A stretch of 64,000 nucleotides of DNA from CAZUXE01 sp964624585. Its GTDB lineage: Bacteria; Hydrothermota; Tepidihabitantia; B3-TA06. Location of the stretch: assembly GCA_964624585.1 (NCBI GenBank), contig CAZUXE010000004.1, positions 1 to 64,000 on the forward strand, given 5' to 3'. This document shows, in pieces, positions 59,591 through 64,000 of the stretch. The notes below the pieces were generated by a model. It had not been told where the DNA came from. It worked only from the letters and a program-made list of their open reading frames with translations, and did not search any database. Numbering within the stretch: position 1 is the first letter of the stretch; each line of letters opens with the position of its first letter. Made by a program: the position numbers and the translations under genes.

Positions 59591-59593
59591 GAG

Positions 59594-60583
59594 CTAATCT
59601 TTCTCTGGTTCCTTGTTTTCTTCGCCCTCGACCTCTATGTACGGGAGTTCCTCTTTTGTTGGCTGTATCTCTATACCACGAATATGCTCTTTGGCTTCCG
59701 CTAATTCTTGGTTTCTTTCGTGTTCCAGAGAAGAGTATGGCAAAAATACCGACACAATATTAGCTAGTCGTTCGCAAGCTGGATATTTTTTTGCATCTTG
59801 CATTGGATCATCAGTAGGCATAAGAAGGCGCATTAAGCAATGGTATGCCGTTGAGACGACATTATCGGCCATGTTTTTTGGTATTTCGCCAGGGATTACA
59901 CCTAGCTTGAGTAAAAGTAGCCCGTCATCCTTTTCTCGCAAAGCTTCCAAGTATATTGACTTACTAGCTCCTGCTGGTAAATTTCCTGGAAGGAGAGTTT
60001 CTATGTACTTAGTTAGGGCTTTGGAACCATAGGCGCTTAAATCCCAAAACAAATCTTTGTATGCTTCGATTATTTTTGGATTAACGACAATGGTTAGATA
60101 CGATCTGATCGCTTGAGATAATTTAACGGAAGGAAGTCCGCGAATAGTGTAGATGTCGACAAGAAGGCGTACCAGTCCACCTGCACCAAAAAGAATCTTA
60201 TCTTCTATTTCGTCAAGTAAATCAACTGTTTTCGTTTTGCTAAGTTCAAACTTAACTTTGCCTTCGGGCTTAAGGAAATCCCAATAATTTTCTAACTCAA
60301 GGAGTTTAATTACTTCAGGTGGCGGAGGAGAGTTCCAGTCCCACGCCTTAATGGTTGGGTGGTCTTTCAAGTTGTCAAACCATAACTGAAGTTCGTTGCT
60401 CGTAATGTCGGCTATGTGATAATTTACTGTGAAGAGCTCAATCTCATGAGGATCGGTTTTTGTGAGGAATAATGCTTTAAGAAATCTCCTTTGGGGAAGG
60501 CTGTCAAGAGGTGAGGCACCAGCAGCCTCGGCAACAACGAGATGTTTTAACCTCTTGAGAACTTTCTGGGGGATATTGCTCAT
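59594..60583 (-). CDS. Hypothetical protein upstream of terminase
   Basis: 329 residues, start overlapping the stop of the upstream gene (ATGA). Alpha-helical with a basic/aromatic first half and an acidic C terminus (ELPYIEVEGEENKEPEKD). Directly upstream of TerL, where small terminase subunits often sit, but it is longer than typical TerS and shows no clear DNA-binding motif, so I do not name it. Confidence 0.5.
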   Translation of the reverse strand: MSNIPQKVLKRLKHLVVAEAAGASPLDSLPQRRFLKALFLTKTDPHEIELFTVNYHIADITSNELQLWFDNLKDHPTIKAWDWNSPPPPEVIKLLELENYWDFLKPEGKVKFELSKTKTVDLLDEIEDKILFGAGGLVRLLVDIYTIRGLPSVKLSQAIRSYLTIVVNPKIIEAYKDLFWDLSAYGSKALTKYIETLLPGNLPAGASKSIYLEALREKDDGLLLLKLGVIPGEIPKNMADNVVSTAYHCLMRLLMPTDDPMQDAKKYPACERLANIVSVFLPYSSLEHERNQELAEAKEHIRGIEIQPTKEELPYIEVEGEENKEPEKD

Positions 60584-62889
60584 AGCGACAATTCTTTTAG
60601 GTCTTCAAGGGTTGTAATAACTGATTCTATTCCAGTTAAAGATGAAATTATTGACTGAGAAGGGAGATTTGCTCCTAGTTGAGTGGACATAAGCATCTGA
60701 GCTAATAGGTTTTTTGTATTTTTCAAGACAGGTACTTGTTGGACGAAAACATGAATGTTCTCCGGCCCTATAAGCTGAACGCTAATAAGGTTCTCGCCCA
60801 ACGCTTTTGAATCAACAATGCTGCCACCACATTTTTCGAAAGCTTCAACAATGGCTGGTGAGGTAGAAATCTCTATAGCCTCAACTATAAGGTTTTTAGC
60901 TATCCCGTTGGTAGTTTGGTGTAAACTTGCTAGCTTGTCTTGAGTCTCTTTGCTTAAAGTTATTCTACCCGCGCGACTGATTTCGTCAACAACATTTCTC
61001 TCAACAAAGATATCAAAGGCGTATGAGAATTCGGTAAAACCATCATTTTTAAGTTCTAAATCTTTAATTTTTTCTTCGATAGCGTTAAGAATAGCGGAAA
61101 CAGTTTCACCTGACATGCCGTAACGCTTCAGTATTAACGCGCACCGTTCACGTTTGCAGGTTACCTCGAACTTTATGTTTGAACCCAAAGGGTCTTTTGT
61201 TGTGTCAGATACTTCTTCTTCTGCGCGTTGTATCACTTTTAGTGCGTACTCGTCATTTGGGAGGGCACGTATTGTAATTTCGACTCTTCTTGGGAGGTAA
61301 TTTGGGGGCCTAGAGAACTCTAAATTCAAGCTGTTTTTTGTAAGATCTAGCTGTACAAATACAGCGCTTCCTGGGATTTGTAAGGATTTCTTTTTTGGGT
61401 CAGTTGAATCGGAAAGTAAATATCGTTTAAGTCCATCCAGGGCTGTGATTTGGTATGCTCCGCAGTAGAATGAGTCGAACTTAACAGAAAAAACAACATT
61501 GTCTTCCGCTTCGGAAAAAGATTCTGTAATTGTTCCAGGTGGAGTTGCAACCCATTTATCATCAGTTAAATCAAACCATACAAAACAGCCTGTTGTTCCA
61601 CTTAGCGGCTGCTGCGTGCCGCATTGCTCAAGAAAGCTTAAAGTCTCATTCATGTCCCCAGTTTCTTTTGTCTCGAATGGAAAAAAATCTTCCCCTTCTT
61701 TTTGTTCGTAAATGTGGACTCTTTTGCTTTCAGGGTCTATGAAAATATTCATCTTTCCCACTGGCTCTGGTACGAAAGAATCTAAATTCAGCACAACTAG
61801 AGGGCCTGAATAAGTTCTAACAAAACAGAGAGCTGTAGGCTTGGATTCTAGCTCTTTTTTTACATCTTGATCAATTTTTGTGTTTTCTGAATCTTTGTCT
61901 TTGATGCCACTTATAAAAACTTCATCAGGAGAGACGGTAGGGACATTTATAACCTCGACAGATTCTCCAATTTTTAGGGTAGACAGAGTATCGGGGTCGA
62001 ACCCTCTAGGCTTAAGTGAGTCGTTAATTACTTCGCTTGTTGCCTCAAATTGAATGGGATCAGAACCTTGTTTGACCAGCAAGTCAGTGTCAAGTTCGAA
62101 AACACTTGAACTTATTTTTGTAAGCATTAGGACTTTCTCGTCCAGTAAAATTTCGGATGCCTGTTTATAAAAGGCGTCCTCACTGGCTGCGCTACCCAAG
62201 AAAGCTACAGCGGCAGGGAAAACATTTTCGAATTCTTTTGCTAGCCGTGGATTTTCATTGAGTTGAGTAAGAATTCTACCAGCTGTTTTGTCAAGTAGCG
62301 GCAATTCAGGTAAAATACTTTCCACTTTTACCAAGCCATTGTTGGCGGTTAGGATAGCTCCAGAGTTAAGTTTCTGACTAAACTCTTGCAGTGTCGTTCC
62401 AATCCCGAAATTGCCGTACTGGTTTTTTGAAGAAGTGAACCCTAAAGGCTGAACAGGTTGGCTACTTGCGATAATCTTTTCAATGTTTTCTCTTGTTAAT
62501 AAATATGGCTCACCTGTTGAGGTGTAGAACAAGAGCATGGTTTGGAGCATGTTGTTGGTAACAAAGATTGGTATCCTAATGACGGTACCGCTGCGATTTA
62601 ATTGTCTCAGTTGCGTTCTACCTGTCTCTGGATCGGTATCTTGTTTTGGAAGTTCTAATTCTTTTGGGGTCAAAAGAATCGAAATATGTCCAACGCCATT
62701 ACCTCTGGCAAGATCTGTTTTTTCCCAAGTTAAATGTTTTTGAGAAGACTTAAGCTCAGGATGATCTTGGTCTAACAATCTTAAAATTTCAGGGACCCAA
62801 TCTTCTGGAGAAGATGTTTTTAATTTGGTAGGTGTTAATGGCTGAGACTCTATGTCGAACATAAAATCATTATTCAAACCTGTCGTCAC
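60580..62889 (-). CDS. Large hypothetical virion protein
   Basis: 769 residues, overlapping both neighbours by 4 bases (ATGA). Alpha/beta, acidic, with two K-x-A motifs near residues 198-245 (DKTAG, YKQAS). No membrane segment and no motif of a known enzyme. It sits in one operon with the spike protein and TerL, so a baseplate or internal virion protein is likely. Confidence 0.5.
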   Translation of the reverse strand: MTTGLNNDFMFDIESQPLTPTKLKTSSPEDWVPEILRLLDQDHPELKSSQKHLTWEKTDLARGNGVGHISILLTPKELELPKQDTDPETGRTQLRQLNRSGTVIRIPIFVTNNMLQTMLLFYTSTGEPYLLTRENIEKIIASSQPVQPLGFTSSKNQYGNFGIGTTLQEFSQKLNSGAILTANNGLVKVESILPELPLLDKTAGRILTQLNENPRLAKEFENVFPAAVAFLGSAASEDAFYKQASEILLDEKVLMLTKISSSVFELDTDLLVKQGSDPIQFEATSEVINDSLKPRGFDPDTLSTLKIGESVEVINVPTVSPDEVFISGIKDKDSENTKIDQDVKKELESKPTALCFVRTYSGPLVVLNLDSFVPEPVGKMNIFIDPESKRVHIYEQKEGEDFFPFETKETGDMNETLSFLEQCGTQQPLSGTTGCFVWFDLTDDKWVATPPGTITESFSEAEDNVVFSVKFDSFYCGAYQITALDGLKRYLLSDSTDPKKKSLQIPGSAVFVQLDLTKNSLNLEFSRPPNYLPRRVEITIRALPNDEYALKVIQRAEEEVSDTTKDPLGSNIKFEVTCKRERCALILKRYGMSGETVSAILNAIEEKIKDLELKNDGFTEFSYAFDIFVERNVVDEISRAGRITLSKETQDKLASLHQTTNGIAKNLIVEAIEISTSPAIVEAFEKCGGSIVDSKALGENLISVQLIGPENIHVFVQQVPVLKNTKNLLAQMLMSTQLGANLPSQSIISSLTGIESVITTLEDLKELSL

Positions 62890-64000
62890 GATATTTGTAC
62901 TCCTTTACTCAGGGCCTGCCAACTCCAGCTTTGCAAGGCCGCCATAAGATATGCGCCGATTTCTTTTGCTATTGGCGAAGAAGTCGCCCCAGAGCTTCCT
63001 GGCAAAGTTATAGGGAGATTGGCAGGTAAAAGTGTTGTTTCAAGAGGCGCTCCTGGCGCCTGTGGGGGGCCTACTATGCAGTACATTGCAAACGTCCACA
63101 ACATTGCGAACAAACTGTTTCCTCGCACTGCTTGCTCGTATCCGATGGGTAGAAATCCTGGTGCAGGTAGTTTTGGCCCAGGAAACACAAGACCATTGCC
63201 TAAGCGTACCCATTTTGGCGAGCTAATAATAATGTTACCGTTTGGTTTCAATACTATAACGGCACGAATCAGTTGCGGTTCCGCAGAGCCATGCACGGGA
63301 CCTATTCGTGGCATGAAAGGCGTTTCCGTGCTAAGCAATGGGATGCTTCCAGATTCTACTCGGATCTCTCCGTTTTTGTCGATATGTATTCGCGAGTTCT
63401 CAACCCTTGTCACGGCATTGTTTGTGTGCATCTCAAATACACCATTATTTTTCCCTGCTCTGATAGTGACAACTTCTTTTGTGCCAATTAATGGCTCTTT
63501 GTCACGAACTTTCATTGTAAACGTCGTCTCCCCTTCATCGTTATCCCATTCTACCCTACCTCCATCTGTGTCCATGCTGAATTTCGAGCTATGCAGTTGT
63601 ATCCAGCCTGTAGGCGACCATAACATATTTGCTCTTGCGCTTGCAGCAACGATGACGGACCCGTCGCGCAGGAGTTGCATCCTACCTCCTCCGGGACCAA
63701 CTATAGTTCTTCCTCCTCTTTGAGGTTTTTCTTTATATTCTGGGGCTTCGTTGGTGCCTTCTTTATTAGCTCTTAGCGACCCAAGAAGGAACATTGTGTG
63801 TGGATCCTCTCCGTCTCGACCGTCGTGCCACAGCATCATTAAGTCTCCGGCTTGCGGGATAGAGATGTCCCCAGAAGAACCGTCGGGGCGTTGATCGATG
63901 GACGCAATATTTACGTTCCTAAATCTTTTGCCTCCATTAACTGTAACAACATCAGCTGTCCCATTTACTGGATTGCTCGATATGATTTGAACACATTCGG
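62886..64000 (-). CDS. Baseplate hub/spike protein (OB-fold, gp5/VgrG-like), 5' end outside the window
   Basis: The open frame runs past the right edge; the visible C-terminal part is about 370 residues. The first visible residues (GDISIPQAGDLMMLWHDGRDGEDPHTMFLLGSL) match the OB domain of gp5/VgrG/gp45-type spike proteins (PxxGDxVxVxFxxGDxxxPxxLG). Then come a beta-helix-like repeat (WSPTGWIQLHSSKFSMDTDGGRVEWDNDEG ... VENSRIHIDKNGEIRVESGS) and a C-terminal hydrophobic, proline-rich part. The central spike pierces the outer membrane in contractile tails. First gene seen in the operon ending with TerL. Confidence 0.7.
   Translation of the reverse strand, partial: ECVQIISSNPVNGTADVVTVNGGKRFRNVNIASIDQRPDGSSGDISIPQAGDLMMLWHDGRDGEDPHTMFLLGSLRANKEGTNEAPEYKEKPQRGGRTIVGPGGGRMQLLRDGSVIVAASARANMLWSPTGWIQLHSSKFSMDTDGGRVEWDNDEGETTFTMKVRDKEPLIGTKEVVTIRAGKNNGVFEMHTNNAVTRVENSRIHIDKNGEIRVESGSIPLLSTETPFMPRIGPVHGSAEPQLIRAVIVLKPNGNIIISSPKWVRLGNGLVFPGPKLPAPGFLPIGYEQAVRGNSLFAMLWTFAMYCIVGPPQAPGAPLETTLLPANLPITLPGSSGATSSPIAKEIGAYLMAALQSWSWQALSKGVQIS

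Noticed and set aside
1..64000. CRISPR arrays
   Set aside because: No regularly spaced direct repeats of 20-40 bases were found on either strand; tandem repeats seen are short and coding.

Overview
This window is part of the genome of a large contractile-tailed bacteriophage (Caudoviricetes, myovirus morphology), apparently a metagenomic scaffold because it contains two 100-base N gaps (15908-16007 and 52375-52474). Evidence for a myovirus: tail sheath (54778), tail tube (56647), gp25-like wedge (6886), baseplate-J-like wedge (7350 and 10904), a spike/hub protein with an OB fold (62886), portal (29975), prohead protease (46644), major capsid protein (50946) and large terminase (57896). A 7.1 kb gene for a fused beta/beta-prime RNA polymerase, a DNA ligase, a radical SAM protein and spread-out virion genes fit a jumbo phage, but genome size cannot be read from this window. 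The host is unknown. A T7-lysozyme-like amidase fits a bacterial host, and an LRR protein of a style common in Planctomycetes is only a weak hint. Starts at TTG and GTG are common and most genes have strong AGGAG-type ribosome binding sites.

Layout. 1-3.2 kb: small membrane and unknown proteins, closed by a strong double-hairpin terminator. 3.2-6.8 kb: an acidic protein, a 3'-phosphoesterase/ATP-ligase fusion, a zinc-ribbon peptide and a radical SAM protein, closed by a second terminator. 6.9-23.4 kb: baseplate and tail-fibre genes, with several small K-x-A motif proteins between them. 23.5-25.9 kb: a PAS protein, a membrane coiled coil, a glycosyltransferase-like protein and a small unknown protein. 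25.9-27.5 kb: amidase, unknown gene and holin candidate. 27.5-32.4 kb: head-proximal genes including the portal. 32.4-39.5 kb: the RNA polymerase with a 335-residue intein. 39.6-40.8 kb: a membrane protein, a small HUH endonuclease with its own consensus promoter, and a 414-bp gene-free AT-rich segment. 40.8-44.0 kb: a four-gene operon of unknown function on the minus strand. 44.2-57.3 kb: capsid, neck and tail genes in the order K-x-A proteins, protease, scaffold candidate, decoration candidate, capsid, neck, sheath, tube. 57.4 kb: a small, apparently leaderless gene. 57.9-64.0 kb: a minus-strand operon reading spike, two unknown proteins, terminase; the spike gene runs off the right edge.

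The most notable observations are: (1) a single-chain beta/beta-prime polymerase interrupted by an intein exactly between the two conserved active-site lysines of the beta GDK...NKG motif; (2) a K-x-A-[S/G/A] motif recurring in about fifteen virion-cluster proteins, including the capsid N terminus and the protease itself, which I propose as the recognition site of the maturation protease; (3) four genes carrying a strong internal ribosome binding site and ATG in frame, so that long (membrane-segment) and short forms of a virion protein could be made from one gene; (4) a baseplate J protein whose lectin-like inserted domain is split over two genes 2.4 kb apart; (5) a dispersed palindrome GCCACTNAGTGGC, two copies of which bracket the HUH gene.
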